Assembly: GCA_050258415.1 (NCBI GenBank)
Contig: JBLMYS010000193.1
Location: forward strand, 1-19,140
Reading direction: 5' to 3'
Source of the DNA: JAAXKN01 sp050258415
GTDB lineage: Bacteria > Bacteroidota > Ignavibacteria > Ignavibacteriales > SURF-24
Length of the DNA: 19,140 nucleotides
Shown here: positions 7,492 through 15,293 of the stretch, piece by piece
Layout of the letters: each line of letters begins with the position of its first letter
Numbering within the stretch: the stretch's first letter is position 1
The notes under the pieces: generated by a model
What the model was told of the DNA's origin: nothing
Seen by the model: the letters and a program-made list of their open reading frames with translations, nothing else
Database searches by the model: none
Position numbers and translations under genes: made by a program

Positions 7492-8753
7492 TCTATTCCA
7501 AAATCAGGTATATATGGTATGTTTCTTATTCCACAGCCGCCTGTAATGGCAACTGCATCAACTATCCTGTCGTTTCTGTAATCGTAAACTACAATTTGCG
7601 ACCTTTCATTAAATCCGTCATCAAAGAATATCAGGTCGCCTCTTAAAAGGAAATTCTTGTAGCCTCCGCCCGTCCATTGCTTCAAAAGCTTACCTTCGTT
7701 TACCGAAAAAAGGTAAAGGTTTGAAGTCTCAGGCCTCGTGCTGTAAAGACTCCTGTTGCGCGGCGAAACGTCTATGGTTGAAAATATGAGATATCTTCCG
7801 TCCTGCGACCAGGCCGCCTCGTTTAGCCTTTGCCTTGTAGTAAGTATATTCCTCTTTGAAGCTATGGCCACTCTGGTAACTGAAAATGTATATGAGCCCT
7901 GGTTATAGGAGACGTCCAGCTGATTTTTATTATCAGGAGAACGGTTATCAAATATCAGCTCCGGCGCAGCGGGATAATTTTCTTTTGCCAGGTCAAATGT
8001 CTTCTTTTCATTGCTTACAAGCCTGCCGTGAAAGTCGTAAGTATAAGTATTCTGCACAACAAACGTATTTTTCGCCTTATCAAATACGTTCATGATAATT
8101 CTGTAAGCTTTACCAAGATCATTGTTTGTGTAAAGCTGAATCCCGCTTCCAAGGCTTTCTATCTTCTCTATCTTCATCGTAGAAAGATCAATCCTGTAAA
8201 CCTTAACATTATCCACATAAGGAAAAATGCTTTTCCTTCCGAAAGAACCGACCGTGGTAAAAAGAGCGCCCGACATGTCCGAAGAGTAGCTGCAGTCGGT
8301 TATCATTTCTCCCTGACGACTCCACAGCTTCCTCCTTTGCCCGGTCTTAAGGTCATACTCATAGAGCGAGGACATACCTCTGAAGTTCCCTACTACAACA
8401 ACTCTTGAGAATTCATCGGCAACTGTGGCCAGATCTCGCGTTATAAGGTAGTTATCAATAACTTTGGAATTCAGGAGTTTGTAGGCAGCCAGCCCCGCAT
8501 CATAAGATGAGGAGAAATTTCCGAGTCTTACAATAAACGACCCTTTCCCCTTCTGTTGGGGGAGCTCTTTTAACGCAAGAGGCTGGTTTGTCTTTGTTTC
8601 CAGTTTTCTAATATAATCTTCGGCACTATCCTTGGCTCCAAACGTCCTCAGCTGAACATAATATGTTCCCTTATTCGAATCTTCCGTTTTGTCTTTTTTA
8701 CCACACGACATAATGAAAACAGAAAAAGACAGCAGATAAAGCAACCATTTCAT
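7488..8753 (-). CDS. SPOR-domain lipoprotein with a C-terminal TolB/WD40-like propeller region
   Basis: A predicted lipoprotein of 421 residues. The signal peptide MKWLLYLLSFSVFIMSC ends in a lipobox with the lipidated Cys17. Residues 30-107 resemble a SPOR fold: two beta-alpha units (YYVQLRTFGAKDSAEDYIRK and FIVRLGNFSSSYDAGLAAYK). SPOR domains bind denuded peptidoglycan, often at division sites. Residues 115-421 contain spaced propeller-like motifs such as SLYEYDLKTGQRRKLW, VKVYRIDLSTMKIEKI, WSQDGRYLIFSTIDV, NLYLFSVNEGKLLKQW and QIVVYDYRNDRIVDA, close to the WDxG(x)YL pattern of TolB/PD40 repeats. The protein would therefore tie peptidoglycan to a propeller scaffold. It starts 5 bases after the M50 gene and overlaps the ABC exporter gene by 4 bases. 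The actual partner or ligand is unknown. Confidence 0.75.
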   Translation of the reverse strand: MKWLLYLLSFSVFIMSCGKKDKTEDSNKGTYYVQLRTFGAKDSAEDYIRKLETKTNQPLALKELPQQKGKGSFIVRLGNFSSSYDAGLAAYKLLNSKVIDNYLITRDLATVADEFSRVVVVGNFRGMSSLYEYDLKTGQRRKLWSRQGEMITDCSYSSDMSGALFTTVGSFGRKSIFPYVDNVKVYRIDLSTMKIEKIESLGSGIQLYTNNDLGKAYRIIMNVFDKAKNTFVVQNTYTYDFHGRLVSNEKKTFDLAKENYPAAPELIFDNRSPDNKNQLDVSYNQGSYTFSVTRVAIASKRNILTTRQRLNEAAWSQDGRYLIFSTIDVSPRNRSLYSTRPETSNLYLFSVNEGKLLKQWTGGGYKNFLLRGDLIFFDDGFNERSQIVVYDYRNDRIVDAVAITGGCGIRNIPYIPDFGIE

Positions 8754-8758
8754 AATTG

Positions 8759-9421
8759 TTAAAGTTTTCCAAAGGCAAAGATAAACATTTTAAAGATAAA
8801 ATTGACTACCCTTATAAAATAACCCCAGAGCGGACTGAAAATAAATATCATGAGAATAAAGAAGCCGTAGAGACCAGAACCCGCAATTTTTGAGGTAAAC
8901 TCATTAGGGAAAATATCAAACAGTATGTGTGAGCCGTCCATAGGTGGAATCGGAAGCAGGTTGAAACAGAAAAGAAATACGTTAAAGTAGCTTCCCATCC
9001 AGAGAACTCCGCTCAACCTATGAAGCCATGAGGCCTGCGCTGAGGCTGGGGATTCCAGGAGCGCATAGAGCAGAAACAGCACAATAGCCAGCAGAAAATT
9101 TGCAAAGGGACCTGCAAATGATACAATAGCATCATCTCTTAACATGTTCTTAAAATTTCTTCTGTTAACAGGTACCGGTTTGGCCCAGCCTATAAGAAAT
9201 GACGATGAAGCAAAAGAAATCAGAGGCATTAAAACACTCCCTATCATATCTATATGCCTGATCGGATTCATGCTCAGGCGCCCCTGGTTTTTTGCCGTGT
9301 CGTCGCCAAACTTCGATGCAAAGAAAGAATGTGAGAATTCGTGGAAAGCCAGCGAAATGAAAAATACCGGCAGAAATAGTAAAAAATTTATCAGTCGATC
9401 ATTAATTTGTATCTCGGGCAA
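8759..9421 (-). CDS. M50-family site-2-protease-like intramembrane metalloprotease
   Basis: An integral membrane zinc protease of 220 residues, belonging to the short S2P/YwhC-type branch that lacks PDZ domains. The zinc-binding HEFSH (27-31) lies in the first hydrophobic segment (SLAFHEFSHSFFASKFGDD). The third ligand motif NLLPIPPMDG (155-164) has Asp163. The conserved SMNPIRHIDMIGS and GWAKPVPVN segments also fit. Family members cleave transmembrane substrates such as anti-sigma factors, but this branch is mostly uncharacterised. The start is TTG at 9421, one base after the xerD stop. It is supported by a strong ribosome binding site (9429-9435), so translation is probably coupled to xerD. 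Confidence 0.9.
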   Translation of the reverse strand: MPEIQINDRLINFLLFLPVFFISLAFHEFSHSFFASKFGDDTAKNQGRLSMNPIRHIDMIGSVLMPLISFASSSFLIGWAKPVPVNRRNFKNMLRDDAIVSFAGPFANFLLAIVLFLLYALLESPASAQASWLHRLSGVLWMGSYFNVFLFCFNLLPIPPMDGSHILFDIFPNEFTSKIAGSGLYGFFILMIFIFSPLWGYFIRVVNFIFKMFIFAFGKL

Positions 9422-9422
9422 T

Positions 9423-10316
9423 TTATTTTCCTCTCGGATGACAGTCCCTGTGGACCTGTTTGATGTACTCTCTGTCTATATGAGTATAGATCTGTGTCGT
9501 TGAGATGTCCGCATGCCCCAGCATTTCCTGCACTGCTCGCAAATCGGCTCCTCCTTCAAGCAGATGAGTGGCAAATGAGTGCCTGAATGTATGAGGGTGC
9601 ACAGGCTTCGTTACGCCCGCATCCCGCCTATAGTGGTCAACAATTTTCCATACTCCCATTCTCGATAACCTGCTCCCCCGGTTATTAAGGAATAATATAT
9701 TCTGGCTTTTCATTTTGTTCTCCAGAATGGGACGGCTGTGCATCAGGTAAACGTTTATCCATTCTATCGCGCTTGAACCGATCGGAACAAGCCTTTCCTT
9801 TGAACCTTTTCCAAATACACGTATAACCTCTTCACTTAAGAAAAGATCCTGCAGGTGAAGACCTATCGACTCGGAGACCCTCAGGCCTGAGGCATAAAGC
9901 ACCTCTAGAAGCGCCTTGTCGCGCAATCCCAGCGTCGAATCTGTATCAGGACGCGATAATATCTTTTCCACTTCATTAAATGTAAGCACCTCGGGAAGCT
10001 TTCTCGAGAGCTTTGGCGGCATGATCTTCTCCGCAGGATTATTTTTTATGTAGTCACTTGCAAGTAGATATTCAAAATAACCTTTATGCGACGAAAGATA
10101 CCTTGCAGAAGTTGTTCCTGCAACACCCAGATCACTCAGCATCTTGTAAAAGTCGGAAAGAAGTCCGTAGTCAATTTCACTTTCGTCTGTAACACCCCTC
10201 TCAGCGGCAAAATTAACCAGGTTCATGAGGTCGTTTCTATAACCCGTAATGGTATTTTCCGAAAGGTTTTTCTCGAGCTCCAGGACAGTAAGATATTCAT
10301 CTATTAAATTTTTCAT
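9423..10316 (-). CDS. xerD: Tyrosine recombinase XerD-type
   Basis: A site-specific tyrosine recombinase that with XerC resolves chromosome dimers at dif near the terminus. From the chosen ATG it has 297 residues, against 298 in E. coli XerD. The N-terminal SAM-like domain (about 1-90) begins LIDEYLTVLELEKNLSENTI. The catalytic set is complete: Arg146 (ASGLRVSES), Lys170 (GKGSKER), His242 and Arg245 (HPHTFRHSFATHLL), His268 (LGHADISTTQIYTH) and Tyr277. A TTG at 10322 would add two residues; neither start has a good Shine-Dalgarno sequence. The gene sits in the operon 21 bases after pgpH and one base before the M50 gene, with no inverted repeats or integration signs. It is therefore a housekeeping Xer enzyme rather than a phage integrase. 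XerC versus XerD cannot be fully decided without the second copy. Confidence 0.87.
   Translation of the reverse strand: MKNLIDEYLTVLELEKNLSENTITGYRNDLMNLVNFAAERGVTDESEIDYGLLSDFYKMLSDLGVAGTTSARYLSSHKGYFEYLLASDYIKNNPAEKIMPPKLSRKLPEVLTFNEVEKILSRPDTDSTLGLRDKALLEVLYASGLRVSESIGLHLQDLFLSEEVIRVFGKGSKERLVPIGSSAIEWINVYLMHSRPILENKMKSQNILFLNNRGSRLSRMGVWKIVDHYRRDAGVTKPVHPHTFRHSFATHLLEGGADLRAVQEMLGHADISTTQIYTHIDREYIKQVHRDCHPRGK
9429..9435 (-). promoter_or_regulatory. Ribosome binding site supporting the TTG start of the M50 protease
   Basis: On the minus strand GAGAGGA precedes TTG (9421) by 7 bases, inside the last codons of xerD. Its strength decides this non-ATG start. Confidence 0.6.
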
Positions 10317-10337
10317 TAGCAATATTGATTACGGTTA

Positions 10338-12530
10338 TCAGATCCCTTTCAGGTTTTCCATTTCATCCTGCTTCGGGTAACGTATCCTCTTGTGATGCTG
10401 TCCGAGCAGTATACTCAGAAAAGATTCTTTTATCTTTTTTATATCCGACAATGTAATCGGGGAATCATCCAGCTGCCCGTCATCAATTCTGTTTTTAATA
10501 AGACTGTTGATTACATTTTCAACCTTTACCGGATCGGGATTCTGTATCGACCTTACCGTCGACTCACAGGCATCGGCAAGCATTACAAGAGCCGTTTCCT
10601 TTGAGTTGGGCTTCGGACCCTTGTAACGGAAGTTGTTTATGTCAACGTTCTCATCCCCGTATAACGCCTTTGCTTTCTCATAAAAGAAGCTGACTACAAG
10701 TGTCCCATGATGCATTGGAATAAAATCTATAATTTCCTGAGGAATGTTATTCTGCTTTGCCAGTTCAATACCCTGCTTTACATGATCAAGAATCAGGCGT
10801 GCACTTTCCCTCGGATCCAGGTGCTCGTGCCGGTTTTCTTCATTAAGCTGGTTTTCAACAAAGTTTGCCGGATCCTTTGTCTTGCCTATGTCGTGATAAT
10901 ATGCACCCACTCTTGCCAGAAGTGGATTTGCATGGATCTGTTCGGCAGCGCTTTCAACCAGTGAACCTACTGTCATGGCGTGAGTAAATGTGCCCGGAGC
11001 CTTGCGCGCCAGCTCCTTTAATAGTGGCCTGTTAAAGTCCGTAAGCTCCAGAAGCGTCAGGTCTGTAGTAATCTTAAATAACCGCTCGAAGAAAATAATC
11101 ATTCCAAATGTAAATACCGGACTGATAAGGGCATTTGAGGCGGCAAAGACCAGTTCAAGCACAATGTTATTAATTGTATCAAACCTCTCCAGGCCAAAGG
11201 CAAAAATGCTGACGGCATAGCCAAGCAGAATATAAACAAAAGAACGGAAAACCTGAGTGCGGTTCTTGATATCGCGCACCGTGTATGAAGCCAGCGCGCC
11301 GGCAAAAATATTCATCGCAACAAATGAATAATCGTTACCTCTTAAGCCCCCGGCAATAAGAGAAATAACAACCGTGCCATAGAAACCCACCCTGGAATCG
11401 AATATTATTGTAAGCAGCATTGAAGCCGCCGGAATAATTATGAGCAGATAAACCGGCGAATCAACGTTAATCTGATGAACCAGAAAGGCAACAAAACTTA
11501 TGAACAAAACAATTATGGAAATCAGAAGTATCTTAACGTTATCACTGTAAACTTTTTTCCTGAATAAGAACAGGTATATTACAAAAAGAGCAAGAATTAG
11601 AAGTACGTGCAAAAACTTTCCTAATAGCTGCGTGTAACTGTTAATAAAACCGAGCTTTTCTGCCTTGGCCCGTCTGTAGGAATCAATTTTGAGCTTTGCA
11701 TCCTCGCTTATCCTGTCGTGCTTTGCTATTATTCTTTCATTTTCATTTACTATACCGATATTGGGAGAAACCTTGTTCTCTGCAACCTTTACTTCCTGCT
11801 CCGTAAGGTCTTCCCTGTAGATGAGATTCGGTTTGATGAAATGAGCTATATATTCTGCTACCGCGTTATTGAGCTGCGGATCGCTGCTGATTTTTGCGGC
11901 CCTTTCTGCTACAGCCTCGCGCACACGAGTCAGATCCTGAAACTTTGTCTTGGGCTCTATCTGATCGAATTTACCGGCCCTGACGGCAATGCTGTCTTTC
12001 TTAATTTCATTATACAGCAGGTTCAGAATATCAGTCTTATATACTTCTTTTACAATGTTATCGGCAATCGTGAGTATGTAGCGGAGATTCTGATTGTTGG
12101 GAGCTGAAAAGGTGCTTTCTGACTGCCTGAGGTTTTTGAAGCTTTTATAGGATGAAGGACTTAAGAAAATCTGGTCCTCTTCCGACTGGCTGCCTGCTAA
12201 ATCCCGGTCAATTACAGAAACCAGATACTCATTATATTTCGAGAGGGAATCCAGCGCCTGAACAATTACATTTTCCCTTTTCTGAAATATAGGCAAAACG
12301 CTCTCGGCTGCCCGCCGCTTTTCCTGCTTATATGCTTCCGGACTTTTATAAATCGGGAAACTGTTGTTTGCAATTAAATCGTCGTGCAGCCAGATTGAAC
12401 CAACGGTGACCTCGGATTCGATTGACTCTCCTCCGGGAAACATCATTACTATCAGAACAACTGTAATGAATAAAATAAGCAGTTTTATTCTCAGACTTTT
12501 TCTCAGAACAGACTTATCTGCGAATCCCAT
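10338..12530 (-). CDS. pgpH: 7TM-HD cyclic dinucleotide phosphodiesterase, PgpH family
   Basis: A membrane protein of 730 residues. Members of this 7TMR-HD family characterised in Firmicutes hydrolyse c-di-AMP. After an N-terminal membrane helix (about 14-32) comes an extracytoplasmic domain (about 35-300), seven hydrophobic segments (about 303-482), and a cytoplasmic HD domain. HD motifs include His517 (GTFTHAMTVG), His546-Asp547 (YYHDIGKTKDP), His583, His607/608 (PMHHGT) and Asp653 (MLADACES). The start overlaps the HAD phosphatase gene by 17 bases but is backed by AAGGA five bases upstream. The extracytoplasmic sensor suggests control by an envelope signal. c-di-AMP is inferred from family knowledge; no cyclase gene is in the window. 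The architecture is unmistakable. Confidence 0.9.
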   Translation of the reverse strand: MGFADKSVLRKSLRIKLLILFITVVLIVMMFPGGESIESEVTVGSIWLHDDLIANNSFPIYKSPEAYKQEKRRAAESVLPIFQKRENVIVQALDSLSKYNEYLVSVIDRDLAGSQSEEDQIFLSPSSYKSFKNLRQSESTFSAPNNQNLRYILTIADNIVKEVYKTDILNLLYNEIKKDSIAVRAGKFDQIEPKTKFQDLTRVREAVAERAAKISSDPQLNNAVAEYIAHFIKPNLIYREDLTEQEVKVAENKVSPNIGIVNENERIIAKHDRISEDAKLKIDSYRRAKAEKLGFINSYTQLLGKFLHVLLILALFVIYLFLFRKKVYSDNVKILLISIIVLFISFVAFLVHQINVDSPVYLLIIIPAASMLLTIIFDSRVGFYGTVVISLIAGGLRGNDYSFVAMNIFAGALASYTVRDIKNRTQVFRSFVYILLGYAVSIFAFGLERFDTINNIVLELVFAASNALISPVFTFGMIIFFERLFKITTDLTLLELTDFNRPLLKELARKAPGTFTHAMTVGSLVESAAEQIHANPLLARVGAYYHDIGKTKDPANFVENQLNEENRHEHLDPRESARLILDHVKQGIELAKQNNIPQEIIDFIPMHHGTLVVSFFYEKAKALYGDENVDINNFRYKGPKPNSKETALVMLADACESTVRSIQNPDPVKVENVINSLIKNRIDDGQLDDSPITLSDIKKIKESFLSILLGQHHKRIRYPKQDEMENLKGI

Positions 12531-13380
12531 TCTTGTCCTTTTTTGCTCTTAAGACCATCTCCAAAAACTCAGCCACACCATCTTCATTGTTCGTCCTCTT
12601 GGTGACATACTGAGCCATTCTTTTAATTTCCGGAACGGCATTGGCCATGGCAACCTTCAGGGCCCCTGTTTCAAAAAGACTCCTGTCGTTGTACCAGTCG
12701 CCAAGTACAGCAGCCTCTGTAATCTTTATTTTCAGGTGCTTGAGAAGCCTTTCAAGGCCGGAACCCTTTGAAACTCCCGACTTCCTTATTTCCGAATAGT
12801 AAATCCCGTCGTGGTAATGCGACTTGAAGTAAGAAGCATTGATGCCGAAACTGTGAGGGAAACTCATCTTGTTTTTGAGATATTTAACCGCATCGTTCTG
12901 ATCGCCGGCAACAACCACCTCTAAAACCTTTTTCGAAAGACCCTCGTAACTTTCAACTTCCCTGAATTCTGCACCAAACTTGTCCAGTATATTCGGTATT
13001 GAAGAATTATATTCCGTGTAGAAAATCGCCTCGTCATGACAGAGCGCAATTTTAAGGAAAAGTTTATCCGCCAGCTTTATAGCTTTTTTAACGTAGCGTT
13101 CCGGCACATAAGAATTAAAAACCGTATCACCGTTGGAATTACTTTTAATAAGTGCCCCGTCCAGAGATATGAGCGGGGTCTTGAGTTCCAAAAGTGACGC
13201 GTATTCTGTTATTGCACACTGAAGCCTTCCCGAAGCCATTGTAAAGCGCATGTCGTAGTTCTTTAGCTCTTTAACCAGCTTCTGTGTCTCCTCTCCAACC
13301 ATCCCTTTGTCATTTAACAGTGTACCGTCTAGATCAAATACAATAAGTTTAAGCTGACTTAGATTATCTTTATTTATCAT
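12514..13380 (-). CDS. HAD superfamily IIB (Cof-type) phosphatase
   Basis: A soluble cytoplasmic hydrolase of 288 residues in the Cof subfamily, which dephosphorylates sugar phosphates, FMN or similar small molecules. Motif I is IVFDLDGTLL with nucleophile Asp16 and acid/base Asp18. Motif II is in MASGR (48-52). Lys205 is in SKGSGLERLL. The metal-binding acidic motif is LGDWYND (226-232, Asp228 and Asp232), slightly different from the common GDGxND. The type IIB cap lies between about residues 80 and 190. The gene begins 21 bases after the symporter ends and has no clear Shine-Dalgarno sequence. The natural substrate cannot be deduced. Confidence 0.88.
   Translation of the reverse strand: MINKDNLSQLKLIVFDLDGTLLNDKGMVGEETQKLVKELKNYDMRFTMASGRLQCAITEYASLLELKTPLISLDGALIKSNSNGDTVFNSYVPERYVKKAIKLADKLFLKIALCHDEAIFYTEYNSSIPNILDKFGAEFREVESYEGLSKKVLEVVVAGDQNDAVKYLKNKMSFPHSFGINASYFKSHYHDGIYYSEIRKSGVSKGSGLERLLKHLKIKITEAAVLGDWYNDRSLFETGALKVAMANAVPEIKRMAQYVTKRTNNEDGVAEFLEMVLRAKKDKNGIRR
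12536..12540 (-). promoter_or_regulatory. Ribosome binding site of the PgpH-type gene
   Basis: AAGGA on the minus strand lies 5 bases before ATG (12530), within the end of the HAD gene. It supports the start that creates the 17-base overlap. Confidence 0.55.
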
Positions 13381-13401
13381 AACAGGAAATTTCGCCTTGT
13401 C

Positions 13402-14922
13402 TTAAGAATTTTTATTTTGATTTGCCGCAGGAGCTAATTCCTCTCTCCCGGCTGCAGTACCATTTGATTTGTCCGTAACTTCATCTTTTCTGGCTGAAAG
13501 CTTGCTCAAAAACCAGCCGATGAACATTGTGGTGGCAACACCAATAATGGTAAACCAGGTCCAGGCAACGAGCTTAAGCGAAATAACCGTAATCATTACA
13601 AATATTCCCGAGGTAAAACCTGCAAGAGCATCTTCCTGTGTGGCTTTCTTGACAAAAAGACCTAAAAGGAAAGTGCCTAAAAGCCCTCCGTAAGTAAAAG
13701 AAGCAATGCTTAAGGCAAGCTCAACTACAGCACGCGAGGAATTCATGAAGAATATTGCGGACAAAACCAGAATTCCTGCCCATACTATGGTAACTATCCT
13801 GGAAATTCTGAGCTCTTTTTTATCATCCACGTTGTGCGTTTTGAAGTAGTTCTTAAACAGATCCAGCATAGTCGACGACGAAAGAGCACTCATAGAACCT
13901 GCCAGAGTCGACATTGCCGCAGAGAATAGACCCGCAATGATGATGCCTGAGATTCCAACTGGAAGAACGTCCAGAATGAACTTCGGGAATATCTCATCCG
14001 ACTTTACATTCATAGGACCGTAGTAGGCAAAAAGAGCAAGCCCGACACAGAGGAATAAAGCAAACTGGAAGATTACTATTATACCGCTTCCTATGATTGC
14101 CTTTCTTCCGCCGGCAAGGTTTTTTGCAGTGAGAAGCCTCTGCACAATAATCTGATCCGTTCCGTGCGAAGCCATTGAAAGGAAAGCTCCACCCAGTATG
14201 CCGCCAATAAGAGTATATGGCGTCGAGAAAAATCCCGATATGCCGTTCTCAAAACCCCAGTTAATAACATTTAATTTGTCGCCCGGAGCCGCTGCATTAA
14301 CAACAGAGGTCCACCCTTCAGGCAAAAGATGCAGAAGGAATATCCCTGCAATGGCCGCGCCTCCCAGGTAGATAAACATCTGAATAACCTCAACCCAAAT
14401 AACGCCTTTAACGCCGCCGGTATACGTATAGATCAAAGTAACACAGGCGATAATTGCTATGGCCACCGGATAATTGATGTTCAGCATCAGCTTCAGTGGA
14501 ATTGCCGCCGCAAAAAGCCTTACGCCGTCAGCAAGCGTTCTTGTAAGCAAAAATACAATAGAGGCAAAAGACCTCGTCTTAACACCAAACCTTTTTTCAA
14601 GGAAGGCATAAGCCGTCGAAAGCTCACCTTTGTAATACTGCGGTAAAAAGAAATACGCTATGACAACTCTTCCGATCAGGTATCCTAATGTAAGCTGAAG
14701 GAAATTGAGATTTGTCAGATATGCAACGCCGGGAATTGAAATAAAAGTAAGTGTACTTGTTTCAGAAGCAACAATTGAGAAACAGACTGCCCACCATGGA
14801 ACAGCTTTGGCACCCAGAAAATAATCCTTGGCAGACTTTTGTTTTCCGCCCGAGACAACACCAAAAATTGCGATGCCTATCAGATAGGCTACAATAATAA
14901 CATAATCAATTGTACGGTCCAA
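13402..14922 (-). CDS. Sodium:solute symporter (SSS/SLC5 family)
   Basis: An inner-membrane sodium-coupled transporter of 506 residues with about thirteen hydrophobic segments. The family pattern is clear: an N-terminal helix DYVIIVAYLIGIAIFG, then KDYFLGAKAVPWWAVCFS (32-49), SETSTLTFISIPGVAY (53-68), TGGVKGVIWVEVIQ (168-181), GTDQIIVQRLLTAKN (254-268) and GLFSAAMSTLAGSMSALSSS (331-350), which carries the sodium-site serine/threonine residues. The tail after about residue 475 is hydrophilic. The start is TTG at 14922, preceded by TAGGG seven bases upstream; no upstream ATG is possible, because the STAS stop lies in frame four codons before. The substrate (sugar, carboxylate, amino acid or iodide-like) cannot be assigned. 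Its place after a STAS gene hints at, but does not prove, a regulatory link. Confidence 0.9.
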   Translation of the reverse strand: MDRTIDYVIIVAYLIGIAIFGVVSGGKQKSAKDYFLGAKAVPWWAVCFSIVASETSTLTFISIPGVAYLTNLNFLQLTLGYLIGRVVIAYFFLPQYYKGELSTAYAFLEKRFGVKTRSFASIVFLLTRTLADGVRLFAAAIPLKLMLNINYPVAIAIIACVTLIYTYTGGVKGVIWVEVIQMFIYLGGAAIAGIFLLHLLPEGWTSVVNAAAPGDKLNVINWGFENGISGFFSTPYTLIGGILGGAFLSMASHGTDQIIVQRLLTAKNLAGGRKAIIGSGIIVIFQFALFLCVGLALFAYYGPMNVKSDEIFPKFILDVLPVGISGIIIAGLFSAAMSTLAGSMSALSSSTMLDLFKNYFKTHNVDDKKELRISRIVTIVWAGILVLSAIFFMNSSRAVVELALSIASFTYGGLLGTFLLGLFVKKATQEDALAGFTSGIFVMITVISLKLVAWTWFTIIGVATTMFIGWFLSKLSARKDEVTDKSNGTAAGREELAPAANQNKNS

Positions 14923-14929
14923 GATTTTA

Positions 14930-14934
14930 CCCTA
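14930..14934 (-). promoter_or_regulatory. Ribosome binding site deciding the TTG start of the symporter
   Basis: TAGGG on the minus strand overlaps the TAG stop of the STAS gene and lies 7 bases before TTG (14922). Stop codon and ribosome binding site share bases, which favours reinitiation. Confidence 0.5.
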
Positions 14935-15279
14935 TATTTTTTCGAGTTCAGAAATAGCTTCATTAACCGTATTGCAGACCGGCAGGACCCTGTCGAGCTG
15001 GGAAATACGAATTAATGTCATGACATTTTTTGATGGGGAGGCAAGCCTGATGTGCCCCTGATTTCCGCTTAATATCCGGTAGGCAAGAAGCAGGGCGCTT
15101 AAACCAGAACTGTCACACGTTTCTACTTCAGACAGATCCACAATAAGCTTGCTTATCTCTTCTGCATGAAGCATAATCGTAAATTCTCCCTTTACCATCC
15201 CGGCAAGAGAAGAATTAAGACGTTTTTCGTTTAATTTGAAGATTGAAATATCCCCAACTCTTTTTACTTCAAAGTCCAT
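14932..15279 (-). CDS. STAS-domain protein, anti-sigma factor antagonist-like
   Basis: A single-domain STAS protein of 115 residues, the fold of SpoIIAA/RsbV. These proteins bind anti-sigma kinases and are switched by phosphorylation of a conserved serine. The phosphoacceptor region ETCDSSGLSALLLAYR (53-68) is intact, with Ser57 or Ser58 after Asp56. Before it is LIVDLSEV, and after it GHIRLASPSKNVMTLIRI, both typical. AGAGAG lies upstream of the ATG. No cognate HPK-type kinase (RsbW/SpoIIAB), PP2C phosphatase or sigma factor is in the window, so partners must be elsewhere. It starts 14 bases after the GT9-like gene and ends 9 bases before the symporter. A role in stress or envelope signalling is an inference. 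Confidence 0.88.
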   Translation of the reverse strand: MDFEVKRVGDISIFKLNEKRLNSSLAGMVKGEFTIMLHAEEISKLIVDLSEVETCDSSGLSALLLAYRILSGNQGHIRLASPSKNVMTLIRISQLDRVLPVCNTVNEAISELEKI

Positions 15280-15293
15280 ATTTATTCTCTCTG

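Noticed and set aside
8028..8408. Open plus-strand frame of about 126 codons inside the SPOR lipoprotein gene
   Set aside because: It lies fully opposite a lipoprotein gene with signal peptide and domains; its translation resembles no protein family.
9423..10316. Possible phage or integrative-element integrase
   Set aside because: It has XerD length and a full housekeeping motif set, lies within an operon, and has no adjacent tRNA, attachment repeats or mobile genes.
11718..12107. Open plus-strand frame of about 129 codons opposite the extracytoplasmic part of the PgpH-type gene
   Set aside because: It is a tyrosine- and phenylalanine-rich shadow of a minus-strand coding region, without start signals.
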